Assembly (NCBI RefSeq): GCF_000165425.1
Contig: NW_001799019.1
Span: 127,165 to 191,164 of the forward strand
Length of the DNA stretch: 64,000 nt
Source: Paramecium tetraurelia
Taxonomy: Eukaryota; Ciliophora; Oligohymenophorea; Peniculida; Parameciidae
Reading direction: 5' to 3'
Shown here: one piece after another, positions 51,432 to 64,000 of the stretch
How the letters are laid out: every line of letters begins with the position of its first letter
Numbering within the stretch: the first letter of the stretch is position 1
Position numbers and translations under genes: made by a program
Notes under the pieces: model-generated
What the model was told of the DNA's origin: nothing
The model's database searches: none
The model's input: only the letters and a program-made list of their open reading frames with translations

Positions 51432-54400
51432 TCAGTCGATTTTATTTTCTCTTTCTTCTTGTCTGCTTAGTTCTATGAATTTGTCCTCTACTCTTCTGTA
51501 GAGTTCATTGTACTCTTTGAAAATGACTTTGCAAATTCTGTATGCCTTTCTATAATAGCCTGTGTTGCCAACTTTAAGTTTGACATCTGTAATTTTGTCT
51601 TGATTCAAGAGTGCTTCTCTCTTCGCTCCTGTTTTGATTTACATTTAGGTATCAAAGTCTAAAAGGATAGTTTGTTTTTTGGTGAGTCTCTGCTTGTTCA
51701 TGGAAATTCTCTCTTGTTGTTTTCTTTCTGTGAATTTTTATAGTTTTTATAGCAAATACACTTCGAATCCATTGTTTTTGTAATCATCGAAATACTTCCC
51801 TAATTGTTCATTACGTAAATAGATTTGGACAGTAATCTTATATCTCTGGTCGTAAGTCAAGGTATTGAATAGACTATGAGAAGGACAATCCAGTATGATT
51901 TTGATGTTGTCTTCTTAAACTCTTTCCAGATTTTCACAGAGTAAGGCATACCCTTCATAAATCATGACCCCATATGGATGTTCACAGGTGGGACACAACT
52001 ATAAGATAAGGGATGAAGATATTTACCTTTTCTAGATTGGATAATGATCTATCCAACATGATTTATGCTTGATACAGTCTGTTGGCTATGAATGCTATTC
52101 TGTATTAGAGGATATCGCAGTAGACAATGCTAAAATGTTCAGTGACATTTACGGAGTTGAAATATTCTTTATAGAACCTATAACATTGATCTAGCAAATC
52201 GAAAGTCCATTGTGTGATGAGTGTTTCACTGAGCCTCTCTTCAATATCATCTGGTGTATAGAATTTATATGGGAGATGAGATTTGTAAACATAGGGTTCA
52301 AAGAATTCTGCCTCTCTTCTTGTAAAGAAGTATTGACTTTTGAATGCCATTTTAAAGGACTAGAATCCATTATATCCTCTTTCTTTGTGAATGAGTATAA
52401 ATTCAGCATAGATCATGAGAGCATCTACGTAGAGTATACTCTTCCTTCCCATTGTTTTACGGATCTTTTCTAGGATTCTAATGATGGATTAGAAGAGTCT
52501 ATGTAAATCTGTATCTTTCTCGTGCATTCGACTGTAGTATTTATAGATTCTGCATCTTGATCTTAAGGTGAAATAATGATTGAATTGATTCAATTGATCC
52601 AATAGTAGACTGTCATTTGTGAATTTGTCACGGAAAGATCCAGAGATATGTTAGACTGGCAATTTTAGATCTTCATATAAGTTCTATTGACCCAGATATC
52701 TCCTGGCTGCTCTTTCAAAGAAGAGGGATGCACGTTGTGTTTGTCTGATAAACAAGAAGTAAGTGCCAATAGAATACTCAAAGTAAGTTCTGGCATAATC
52801 CTCTTGGTTGTTTAATTTCACATAATGATTATAGAGCATTTGGAAGTGATTGTGAGCCTCTTTGTACATTCCAACCAAGGCATAATATTCTAATAGTTTC
52901 CACTCGCATTAATAATAGATTAATTTGTATTTCTGGAATGCCTCCAATTATTTTGGTTTTGCATAATCCAAAATGTTCAAAGCATGATCATCCCAAATAA
53001 TCTTTGTGGTTGGAAACTCATTCATTCTTAATTTAGCTTATTCTGCAGTGTTTGTGACTATGTCTACACAGGCTAATAAGGCTGTCTTTCTAGTCTTCAA
53101 CAATTGGGGACCACACGAAAATATATTCAAAAATAGCTTCATTATGGCGACTTTGCATTTTGCTCCCAATAGATTTGGATCATCATTCTCCATTTTCTAC
53201 GAAAAGACCTATTACACTTATCGACTGAATCTCTCATCATAGAGAATCAAGGCATATTGGACATCCAAACATTTCAAGGCTGCTATGGGATCTCCACTCT
53301 CTTCTAATAATTGAGATTGGACAACAAAAAGATCATTCAAACAGATGGATTTCTTTTCCATCTATCTTTTATCAACTGGAATTGAGATATCTTTGTAATC
53401 TATCAATTCCTTCTATTTAATCTTATCTTCAATATCGCAGATTTCAGAAAGCAGATTTAGAGATAGATCTTAAAGGTATTGATTCAAAGTAGTCAAAATG
53501 AAGAACTTTATCTCAAAATTCTTATCAATATAATCGTTATTCTCCTTATCCTTATATTCTTCCAACAATAATTTCACAAAGAAGATCTTGAATTATTGTT
53601 ATAACTATTTGCAATCATACTTTTGGGATGCAATTTCAATTAACTTAAATGCCAACTTGCACACTAATTATGCATACAAATTATTTAGATCGAACACAAA
53701 AGTTATAAACAGATTCTTCCATGACAAATCACTTAATTAGAATTTAACATCGTGTTACAATTCTATCATTTTGTTATTCTTCATTTACCATGCATCAATC
53801 AATCTATCTATGGTGCACTTCGTATTATCCAAAACACTCTTGGCTTATGAGTATTTCTATTTAGCAAACAGTTATTTGGCAACTAAGAAATGATACCTAT
53901 TCCTTAACTATTACTCATTTATCTCTAAATAGAGTTCGTAATCCATGTCCATCTGTAGGTTGCACTCTAATTCAAAAAACAATTGACTCAGGTAATCATT
54001 CTACCTTGAGAATGACTTTGGCATATGCTAATAGGACTTCAACAACAGTCTTTATTGTCCCTCCTCTGAATTCTTATCGTATTGTGTAATCATTCCATAA
54101 TTTATTATGCCCAATTGTAAGTTTATGATCTACAACAATTTAAATTACAAGTAATCAACGAGAAAGAGGTTTTTGTCACTATATTAATACAGAATTTGGA
54201 GATAATCCTCCACGAAGTGAATATTATAATTGTAGTATAAGAGATTGATGCAACACTCAAGATTGTACAACCCTATCAAAGCCAACTCCTTATGTTTACT
54301 CTATGTTGACTTGTACTTCTGAATCCAATAATTCAAGTAATCATAGTTATTTTAATAGTGATCTAAACACCATTGAGTTTAAGATTGTAGAGTCAGAGTT

Positions 54401-57400
54401 TCCTAATGAACCAACTGTTCAAATAGACACTGCTCATCTGAAGGCTTGATAATGACACATTTTTTCATTGCCTCATGGTATTACTCGCTTTCAATGTGCA
54501 ATTTAATCAATAAATTACGTATTTTCAAATTATAGTACTCAGATTGGCAATCCAACTTACTCAAATATTGAATACTCTAGAGTCTGTCCTTCTGAATTTT
54601 CCCAATATTTATATGTAGAATTAGTTGTCTTAAGGGATTGTTACTGAATTTTAAGGCTTTATTGAACAACTCGATTGCATACGATGAATTCTATTTAAAC
54701 ATTTCTCCGTAGGCCTATAGAAATAAAAACTTGATTCGTATCTACTCTAATTTCTTATGCAAGGCTTCGTAATTCTCTTTCTGTACTCTCAACCGCTTTC
54801 TGATGAGTAATTTATCACTTTGCTAATCGAAATCATCCAAAATACTTGGAGATGCGTATCTCTCAATCTTGGTTATGAATTGATAGATATCACTTAGATT
54901 TGGTTGGTAGGATATGGAATAAATACCTTGCAAGGTTAGATTATTAAAGAAGTAATAAAGCTGTTTGTAAAACTCAAATTAGATGAAGTCCAACATTAAT
55001 TTCTGGTGATGTGCTTTGTCGCAATAAAAGGCGAAGTTCTTAGATATGTGAGTCATATAATATTCTTTATTGTAAATGCTAGAGGCAATGGAATCAGTTA
55101 CAGTCAATTCTTCTTAGAATTACTTGAATAACTTGAATTTATACAACATATCCATTTTGAATAGTTGTTGAGACAAGACTTGATGCAATTTCTGTGTTTC
55201 CAATTGATTGGATAATTCATTCTAATCATATAATTTCAGATCTTAATAATTGATATCCGATATTTTCGAATCCTCAATTAGTTACTGTGATAATCTTTCA
55301 TTTTCCAAAAACAATTCTTCATTTCCACACTCTGTTTTGCATAATTATTTAAAGTAATTGTAGGGTTTCCTTTGATTTTCAGATAATAACATATCCGAAA
55401 TGATAGTGAATACAATAGGATATTTGTTCATTAATCTTGCTTAATGTTCAATGAGATAATCTTTGTTGGTTTCAATCTAACCTAGAGTCATCATATAAAC
55501 AACAATCATGGCTGCATTGTACACCATTTTGGATAGATTGTTATTGTTTTCTTCAGTTGGAATATATAGTTTCTCCTTTTCAATATCCCTATTTCCACAC
55601 ATCATCCAATGGAAAGTGTAGCCAATTTAATTCTTATTCCTATTTGCATAAATGGACTTTGGAGTAATTACTCGTTTATCCTTCCAATGAGGAATAGAAT
55701 TCAATAAGTTGAGTAAGAACAATAGCAATTCCTTCTTCTTATAGGTCATATTGACTGATTGTCTAAACTTAATGGTGTCAAACAAAGTCCATCCATTCAA
55801 TAATTCATATCTTGAATCCATAATTTTGCCAACGACTCCTTTACTCTATGGGAAATAGAAGTGATCGAACATTGTAAACTCCTACAAGATCAAATCTTCA
55901 AATAAGACATTTTTATGTTGTAAATCAATTTCAATGACTTCCAGTATTTTTAATTGATACTATTGAAGTATCAACCAAACTTCCTTTTGTTTGTCCTTCT
56001 CTATCATTTTGATCATCTTAAAATCAAGATTTCTCATCTGAGCCTTCTGATTTTGAATAAACAAACTCTTCAATTCCGATTAATCTAAATACAAATAATT
56101 GGGAACCTCTTAATGATATAACTAACTTTGTATCGCTTCAATCTTCCGAGTTTTCAAAGAGTACAAATCTTCAATACTTCTTACTAACTCTGATTTGTAT
56201 TGGTTAACTTGCACATACTAATCCCTAGATTGAATCAACAATTTGAGGATCTCCTGAGAACTACTCTTGCTGATATCCAAACAGGAGATCTCCTCAAATA
56301 TCCTAGGTCTATCCTTAATAAGTTTATCCTTATTAATTTTGATCATTTATATTGGTATAAGTCTTTGATTCAATTTCAATTTGCTTAGTTTTTAATCCAA
56401 TCTCTTCAGATGTTCAATCATATCCTTGGCTCTTAAGATGGGAACCTACCTTCGAAACTACCCAAACCAAACTCCCTTGCTCTTCAAAATAGCCACATTT
56501 TTCACCTATTGTAGTGCTTTCTTCTTAGCCACTTGATTAATCCTGGCAGTCTTCTGTTCTCTATCATTATTGTCTTCCATGAGACCAGCCTCTCTCTTCT
56601 CCTCTTACAAACGCTTATATCTATTGAACAACTATCTATAACTTTCAATGAACACTTTCAATTTCCTGATGTTCAAATACTTATACAATATGTATCTTCT
56701 TTTTTAATACAACCTCCTATAAAGTAATCTCTACTCACACCATTTCAGTGTGTAATACTTCTCAAAGAACCTCAGCAATTTCTTTAATCTGGCTATCTTG
56801 TCATCGAATTCCTTCTAGGCATGAGCGATCTCAAATTTCTTATAAGGGAAATCAAAATTATGAATGTTCTTCCTCAATATTATTTGTCTCCTCTTTACCA
56901 ATAGGATTTCAGGCATTGCCTCCCTCTACGAGTCCTCCTCCTTCTGTTTCTATGCTATCTCCATTTAAGATTCATCATCATCATCGTCATCATCCTCCTC
57001 CTAGATCAACTACTTCTACTTCTTCTCCACTTTCAAAATAGTTCCATAGGGTTTGAACAATACATACTTTGAGAGTGTGTTTCTGTCGGACTTTAATCTC
57101 TTCATCTTACTTGTCTTCTTCTTAAAATGTTCTATAGTAGATTTCAATAGATAGGTTTGTCGTTTCATAATCGAAATAAACTCATAGGTTGCCTCTGGAA
57201 TCAACCCTTCCAATATGAATCTCAAGGCAAATGCTATCAAAATGATGATCAAAAACATAGTCACATCCTTAATCAATGGTGGAGTAGGCCCATTTCGATC
57301 AGGATGCAACTTCCCCATCAGAAATACAACACCTGTATTGAAGATTATACTGAAATTTGCCAAGAATTCCAAGAGCAAACTCCAAATACCAATGCTCTGT

Positions 57401-60400
57401 TCATCCAAAGGAACTGGCCTTTGAGAATACTTGATCAATTTGATCTTATCAGTTTGCATTTCCAGAGCATTCCAAACAAATCCTATGAACATAGAAGCAG
57501 GGAATAAAGGTGCAAACAATCCCAACAAGCCAGATTGAATGATGATTTCCATGTAGTCATCCACTGTACCATATCTATCCACAGATTTGAAATAACTATC
57601 CTTTTAGGACTCCTACTCCACATAGTAGTTGATGATTCCATATTCATCAATCGTTTCTGGCTGCTCCTGTGTTCGATTAAATAATTTGTTGATCACTGGA
57701 GTCACCACCTCCTTGATATTGAACACGAACAATATGATGAACAAACTGGAGAAGAAGTATTTAGCATTCAGATTGCAATCCCCATAGGCACAATCAATAC
57801 CCAATTCCTGATTTAGAAATGCTATCATAAATATAGGAGCAAAGTAGGACAGCAACATTAAAGTGAATTTCTTTATGATAAAGTTAGCCTCGAAATCTGC
57901 CACTGTTTGATGATTCTCCTAATCAGTCATACTCTCTGCTAATCTTTCATAGATGTATTCAAAGATGTTCAATATTAACACATTGATACTACAAGGGATA
58001 CTCACTTCCAATTTCAAAAAGTTTAACCTCTCCAAACTAGTGAAGATATCATATTCATAAAAGAACTTAGTCATATAAAATAAACCTATCACACTTCCAA
58101 TGTATATACTAAACACAAATCCCAATATTAATCCATTCTTCAACATATGAATAAGCAACTTACTCATTGGGTAATATAAGGTGTTAGCTTCATCGTTGCA
58201 AGGATCACGTCTGTACTCCCCCTAAAAGGCAGGTCTCTACTCTTATTACTCATTTCCCTGTTTGATATTCTAAGCAAATTGAGCCACTATCTACTTCTCC
58301 TTCAATTTCCAAGAACCCAACATCAATGTTAAAAATGATGAATGCAATATCCCGAACATCATTGCAATTACAATTGAGACTCTGGGCTCAGTTAAAGACT
58401 GTATGATTGTACAAATCAATCCAATAATCCCTGGAATCAATAAACTTTTGGTGTAATGTCCTAGAAATGTAAAATAAAGGGCAATCTTTTCCCCATAATA
58501 TTCTCTTACTTCATCTGATGGCACATGCCAAATCTCCCCAATTTTGAGCTTCCAAATCTCTTCCAAATTATGCAATTTCGGTTTCACAAACAAACTCTCC
58601 GCAATCAAGAACTTCTCCTATAACAATCGTATATATTCTTGAGCATCTGAACTTAAAGTCTGAGAGAATGCCTTAGGATCACTCTGAAAGAATCGCTTAT
58701 TACTCAATCCATTCAATTCATATTGATCATTTAAGCCAAATATCTGTTCCAAATAGGACTTGTTGAATATATAAGGGATATTGATGGCTTAATTGACTAA
58801 GTAATTGGCCAACTTAATTCTCTCCATGATGGAAAACACTGATATTCTCCCACTCTCACTCACTTGATATTTCTTCCAAATTGTGTTGATCCTACTCTTC
58901 TTCTTATATGAGAATCTCCTCCCTGATACAGTGTACTCACTAGAGATGGCTATGTTATACAACTCTCCAAATGAAAAGTCCCAAATGCATTTTAATAAAT
59001 TGCCCTTCGCATTATTAATGATCTACATTCCATCCCTCATGGCTGTACCGTATGCTTAAGCCAACAACCCTCTTTGTCTTTCCTTCAAGAATTTGGTGCA
59101 TAAAGAATTCCATTTCAGATGGAACACCTTCTTCATATTCAGAAATTGCTCTTATTCCTCTTATATCTATTCCTTCCAAACCTCTTCCTCCTTTTCCATA
59201 AATGACAAGAACAAACACTCAATCAATTGTTATTTCATAGAATCGTAATAGACTGGATTTTTGTCTCTGGTCAATGTGAATTGCTTTTAGTCCACCTTCT
59301 CTGGTATTTCCTTCATCTAAATACATAGTTGGTCGATTATTTTCTTTTGGGCCGAGTCTCCATTGGGATCTACTAGTTTCTTGAGGCTGGTTTCTGCATC
59401 TTCTTCGTCATCGAAGTAATGTTGGATCTGCTTTAAGTAGGCTTCGATATTGGTTTCCTTCTCATTAATGTCTAAATTCAATTTATCCCTAACGAGATGT
59501 TAGAGGATCTTGAGTAGGATGGTATTGAAGTCTTTGGAATAGGTATCACAGATGATGAGGGGATTTTCATTATATTGTTTGATATTTTAATTTTTCTTGG
59601 TGGTTTTTGGAATGAACTTTTTTCTTTGATAAGAGAAATACCTTTTGATCTGTTGTTCTTATTTGATGGTTCTATCTTAGTCATTCAAATCGATTAATTG
59701 ATTGATATCAAAATTACTCTTGTCATTTTTCTTGGTCACTCTTCTTAACTAAGCCTTGGTGACAATTTTGGTTTCTGCCTTCTTTTCTTTCTTTTTGGCA
59801 ATAGAAGGATTCATCAAGACTGCAAAATCCAATTTAAAATAGAACTTCTCTCTGGCTTCAGTGACTCTTTATTCCAAATACACCAGATACTCATAATAGG
59901 CTTCCCATAATTCATCCGAGGGGCCTTCTTCGTCTCCAATTAGATCACGTTAGCCGTAATCAAACATCTAATCATTAAGATTCTGGATGTGCAATTCTTT
60001 GGCCATTTTCTTAAAATTAATCTTCTTAAGTAGATTGATGATCTTGGGTTTGATGTATTGAAAATAACTACTTTGATTCACATCCATATCGTTTCTCCAT
60101 AGACGATTGTTCAATCTCAAGGGACGGTAATTCTGATCTATGGGTTCAAGAGATAACAAGTCAGTAAATTCGAGATTGAGAAACTTTCTCATTTTAATTT
60201 GTTAAGCAACAAGAGAAATGTTGGCTTCTGCACAATACAAAATAGCAAAGATTGATTTGTTATCTGAGGATACGAATGTCCTCATTTTGAATCCCTTTTG
60301 ACTCAACCTCAATAGAATCAGGTTACGAACCAAAGTATAGAAATCTTTAACCTTATGATGAGTACGTTGCAGACCTCCAGCTGTTTTAATGATGAACTTT

Positions 60401-61110
60401 CCCCTTGTTAAGATCTTCTTCTTCAGAATCGTTGAGAACCCCTTCCTTTTTTCTCTATTCTTGCTCACCTTAAAGTTTTTATTCAAACTGTTCATCACTT
60501 TATTCCGTACCATCTCCACAAACTCATTATGCTCTCCTTGTATATTTAATTGATCATCCTCCTTGAAGAACAACTTGATTGCAGCTATCAGATTTTGAGT
60601 TGAGAATTGATTGGAGTATGCCAATTTGTTAGGACCCAAGTCATCCTATTTTGAATCCGCTAATTGGGAATAAGCATATTAAAATGCCATCGAAAGTATC
60701 TCGTAATCCAATTGCTCAGTTTTGAATTCAATCGAACACCTAGTTCCTATGCCCTGTTATAGAAACTCCTAGGCTTCTATATATGAAATTGTTGCATAAG
60801 CCATCTCATCTGGATTCGGGAATTGCAGCACTACATCCCCCATACAGTAGTCTTTCTCAGTCAAATATTGACTTGGATCGTTCATCACCATCCGTATGTA
60901 ATCCTACTCAGGCATTTTATAATGTTCAGATTGATCTCCTTAAATTTTGTAAATGTTAAATTTGCTATACTCCAAGAATTGCTTGTGTTCGTCCTCGTTC
61001 ACCTCATCCCCCAGGAGATACTTAATATAAATGCTCATTATATTGAAGATGTTATTGAATTTCCTCTGACGCCGTTCATCTCGACTTAATTTTTCTTCTT
61101 CCCTTATCAT
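51432..61110 (-). CDS. giant anoctamin (TMEM16) with huge helical C-terminal extension, 3,216 aa
   Basis: One frame of over 9 kb with a single 28-nt intron (51999-52026). Residues about 1-860 form a long cytosolic N-terminus. Residues 870-1310 are an anoctamin membrane domain (EKIALYFTFLGHYTKSLLIP, FAPLFPASMFIGFVWNALEM, RPVPLDEQSIGIW). Ca2+-site residues of TMEM16A are largely kept: DYMEIIIQ (Asp for the first Glu) and LEMQTD. After an acidic run (EEDDDDDDE, about residue 1373) come some 1,850 residues of helical, partly TPR-like sequence (YYALVGMYKEAHNHFQMLYN), ending with a CPTC-containing module. Typical anoctamins are near 900 residues. I scanned most of the frame triplet by triplet for TGA, taking already continuous open stretches as given, and found none. 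Channel or scramblase activity is inferred. Confidence 0.9.
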
Positions 61111-61219
61111 TTATATATTATAAAATTATAGTTTATTTCATCTCAATTCCTCTTCCATCTTTAAAATAACATGTACAACTTAAGAAATTCATTTATTAAA
61201 TATATGTTAAATCTCCAGA

Positions 61220-62008
61220 ATGCCTTCCATTTAGAGTAGTCTCAATGATGCTCATTTCAATTTGATTGCAGAAAAAGCTTCATATTCATAAATGCATATA
61301 ACTATTATAGACAAAACATATAAAGCGCATGAGATCAGCTGGATTTGACTAGACTCTAAAGAGGAGTGTTTGGCTTATTGAAATTCATCTTGACCTTAAT
61401 CTATATCCTACGCTTATTTAGATATATCTGATTTTATTTCAGTAGCATGTGAGTGGAAGTCTCCTAGATTCGATATAGAAGATAAGAATTGGGAAGAGCA
61501 ATACATGTAGGCACTCTACTTTGAAGTCGTCACTATGTTAACTATAGAATATGGTGATATGGTGCCAAAAATGCCATTGAGATAATAGTCACTATTGTAT
61601 TTGTGTTGGGTGCATGTATGAATATTCAACTTATGTGAATAGGTAATGGGTATCCAATAGTGTTAATTTCATCCGCAGTATCATCCATGATATCACACAT
61701 AACTAAGCGGAAAGTAATAGGAGAATGAGAGATATTAACAAATACATGGATTAAAGGAAGATACCGTAGAGTTTACAAAGAGTACTTCTTTCAGATGATT
61801 TTCAAAAGTACTGTCAATTGAAGGAAGCCATTACTTTGAGTTACCATCCATTCGACATCCAGAGTGAATAGATTAATTAGTGATTAGAATTGCGAGACCT
61901 ATTATTTCAATAAATAAATGCTGAAGATGTGATAGTGCTGTTTAATAAGATCTGTTTGGATGGCAAACTAGTATACTTCAAAGAATGAGGAAGTTTTTGT
62001 TTTATCCC
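61220..62008 (+). pseudogene. decayed cyclic-nucleotide-type potassium channel
   Basis: Pieces of a channel lie in order but in shifting frames. S4-S5-like GVFGLLKFILTLIYILRLFR is followed by TGA, then turret and pore (NWEEQYMQALYFEVVTMLTI, EYGDMVPK). A one-base deficit at CCAAAAATGCC breaks the S6 helix (AIEIIVTIVFVLGACM if restored by one base). C-linker remains (MRDINKYMDQRKIPQSLQ) are interrupted by TGAs. The filter reads TIEYGD where channels have T-V/I-GYGD. No introns repair these breaks. It lies divergent from the anoctamin gene start (110 bp). Confidence 0.66.
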
Positions 62009-62928
62009 TTTTTTTATGATCAAAACTTTCTGAGATCAAGAAGAAATACTAAACTGATATCTATAACTCCTATGAAAGTTATTGCTAAAGTTAAAAATAC
62101 CTTTGAGAATTAAAAATAGACTCTGAAATAAAAAAAAAGAAAACTACCCTTATTCGTTCAAGTACTAAAATAAACTTTATCGTTCCAGACTATGTCAATC
62201 CATTTTCATAATATAAGAAATGAATGTATTTAATCATCCATTTCATATTCCTTGTTCTATAGATATGCATTTTCTTTTTCACTTCTAAATCATTCTTATA
62301 TCCAGTAACTATAAAATTAACTATTTTTATTTTTAAATCAAAATATTCGCACTTGTATATGAATTATAACTCCTACCCTGAGTTATAGAGATATTCTCAA
62401 TTGAAACCATTATCCTAAAGACATTACTTCTAATTCCAAAGTATGTAAGTTTATTTTTATATTATACTTCTTTAAAAAGACAAGTAAATTGAAAAACTTT
62501 CATGAGCGTTGACGTTGTTATTCAAGAAATTCAAAGTAATTGTTATAATAAGCAAATCTATTTAATATATGAGATTTCAATATTTACATCCAGCTAATTT
62601 TCAAAGTAATTTAGACCTTATTTTCGTTGAAGTACAAATTCTTTGTTTGATTGGTTTCCCATTTAATAATTTGAGAAAGAAACCATTTAGATATCTTGGG
62701 ATCTGATTACTGTTTTTATGAATTATACTCAAATGTTATTCTACAGTTCTTTAAAGTTTCTATGAAGTAAATCCACATAGAAAACAAATTTAAAGATGTC
62801 TTATAAAAATAAATGACATTAATTGTTGCATTTGTAATTTTGATGACTTCAAGCAATGAAACCAATTAAATATAAATACAATATCCAAAATGATAAATAG
62901 ATATTTTACAATAATTATAATTATTATT
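62009..62928. other. spacer with faint coding-like patches
   Basis: AT-rich sequence upstream of the kinase gene. A plus-strand patch near 62222-62400 (MNVFNHPFHIPCSIDMHFLF, then a hydrophobic stretch) could be further channel debris; nothing continuous can be assembled. The last 100 bp should hold the promoter of the next gene. Confidence 0.35.
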
Positions 62929-64000
62929 ATGGATCAAAACCACTGGAATCAGAAGTCATCTGTTTAAGAGTTTGGAATTGATAAGAATGTATAATAATAA
63001 GTAGTCCCACCACTTTAAGCTCAATTAATCAGAAGAGTCTCAAAACGTAATATTGCAATAAAGGCAACCCAGGAGAGTGGCGTGGGATAAATCTTTGAAA
63101 CTTACCATCCATAACAAAGGAATCAAACATTGGATGATATTAAATTCATCATCAAATGCTTTTAAGGCCATTTTGTATTTAGCTCAATGACTGAAACATA
63201 ATTGTAATTGTTTATATACTAACCAAAGGACTCAGTTGGCCAATAGCATGTTTTATTGCAAATTATCAGTAGGCTAAACAATCATTCGTTAGGGGGACGG
63301 TGCAAGCTCATTTTTCATTTTGGAAAAAGGAAGGATTAATGTCATAGTGGATAATGTACCTCGTAAGGAGATAAATGCAGGACAAGGATTTGGTGAATTA
63401 GCGTTATTGTACAATGCCCCAAGGTCTGCAACATGCATGGCAGTTGAAGAATGCTACCTTTGGGGAATTGACAGACATACATTTAGAAAAAGTGTTGAAA
63501 CCATTATGAGAAGCGAGTAAGAGAAGAATCGCAAATATTTGGAAAGTGTTAAATTCTTTAGTATGAATTGAAATTAAACTTTAAGATTAATTGACAAGAG
63601 AGTAAAAAGATGCAGTGGCTGGAGTTTTGATATCTTAAAAATTCAATGCTAATGAAATCATTGTAAATGAAGGAGATTAGGCTAGCTCATTTTATATCAT
63701 AGTGGAAGGACAGTGTGGAGTGTTCAATAAGGAAGGACAACAAATATCAGTGCTCAATCCTAGTGATTCATTTGGTGAGTCAGCTCTTAAGTAGGAGCAT
63801 CAAGTGAGAATGATGACTATCAAATCAGTTCAAAAGGATACCAAGGTGTTGGCCTTAGGAAAAGATATGATTCAATAGATCTTGGGAGACTAGGTTCAAG
63901 CTATCATTTATAAAAACATTTGTAAATGGGCTCTCAATTCATCCAAATTATTTAGCAAAACTCCACACTCTTATTAGGATAAATTATTGGAAGGTGTGTA
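62929..64000 (+). CDS. cGMP-dependent protein kinase, N-terminal part (runs off window)
   Basis: Starts MDQNHWNQKSSVQEFGIDKN (an in-frame ATG at 62890 is also possible). Two tandem cyclic-nucleotide-binding domains are seen. The first has GQGFGELALLYNAPRSATC with the key Glu and Arg of the phosphate-binding cassette; the second has NPSDSFGESALKQEHQVRMM, a weaker cassette. Between them, TFRKSVETIMRSEQEKNRKY and the spliced LTREQKDAVAGVLISQKF match PKG spacing. Introns: 63204-63228 and 63562-63586. Ends inside the linker at 64000; the kinase domain must lie beyond. In ciliates PKG controls ciliary beating; that role is inferred. Confidence 0.9.

Noticed and set aside
56748-57507. Several plus-strand frames of 60-116 codons
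   Set aside because: All lie opposite the continuous anoctamin frame and lack consistent composition.

Overview
The window reads as ciliate macronuclear DNA, most likely Paramecium. Long reading frames are full of in-frame TAA and TAG (used as glutamine) and end only at TGA. The sequence is very AT-rich. Genes sit tens of bases apart on both strands, and introns are tiny (about 19-46 nt, GT...AG, typically 22-30). All calls below use the code TAA=TAG=Gln, TGA=stop. Splice sites were placed by eye from frame changes and family similarity, so exon edges carry some error. No tRNA, rRNA, CRISPR or mobile-element structure was recognised.

Layout. 0-9 kb: NRF-6-type acyltransferase-3 membrane protein, the ciliary dynein adaptor DAW1, a poorly resolved membrane-protein-like stretch, a small HTH protein and several small unknowns. 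9-20 kb: CFAP99-like coiled coil, dynamin GTPase, a long coiled-coil protein, a hybrid sensor histidine kinase, a TRAPPC2L-type trafficking subunit and an unknown protein. 20-29 kb: an SRPK-type kinase with a poly-Gln spacer, small unknowns, an ERK7/MAPK15-type MAP kinase and a coiled-coil protein. 29-35 kb: a conserved unknown, a MORN-repeat protein, a SAM plus MYM-type zinc-finger protein, an AT-rich degenerate stretch and two small unknowns. 35-45.5 kb: three large plus-strand genes of low-complexity or helical character, including a secreted Gln-rich protein of about 1,590 residues. 45.6-61 kb: a minus-strand block with a divergent kinase-MORN protein, an EGF/TM/RING protein, two unknowns and a giant anoctamin (TMEM16) with a C-terminal extension of about 1,850 residues. 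61-64 kb: a decayed potassium-channel pseudogene and the 5' part of a cGMP-dependent protein kinase.

Several genes fit cilium and membrane-excitability biology: dynein transport (DAW1), axonemal CFAP99, ERK7, cyclic-nucleotide kinase, anoctamin and potassium-channel remains. That is what a ciliate genome normally contains. I see no operon-like pathway; the genes are independent units. The most unusual object is the anoctamin fusion gene at 51432-61110.
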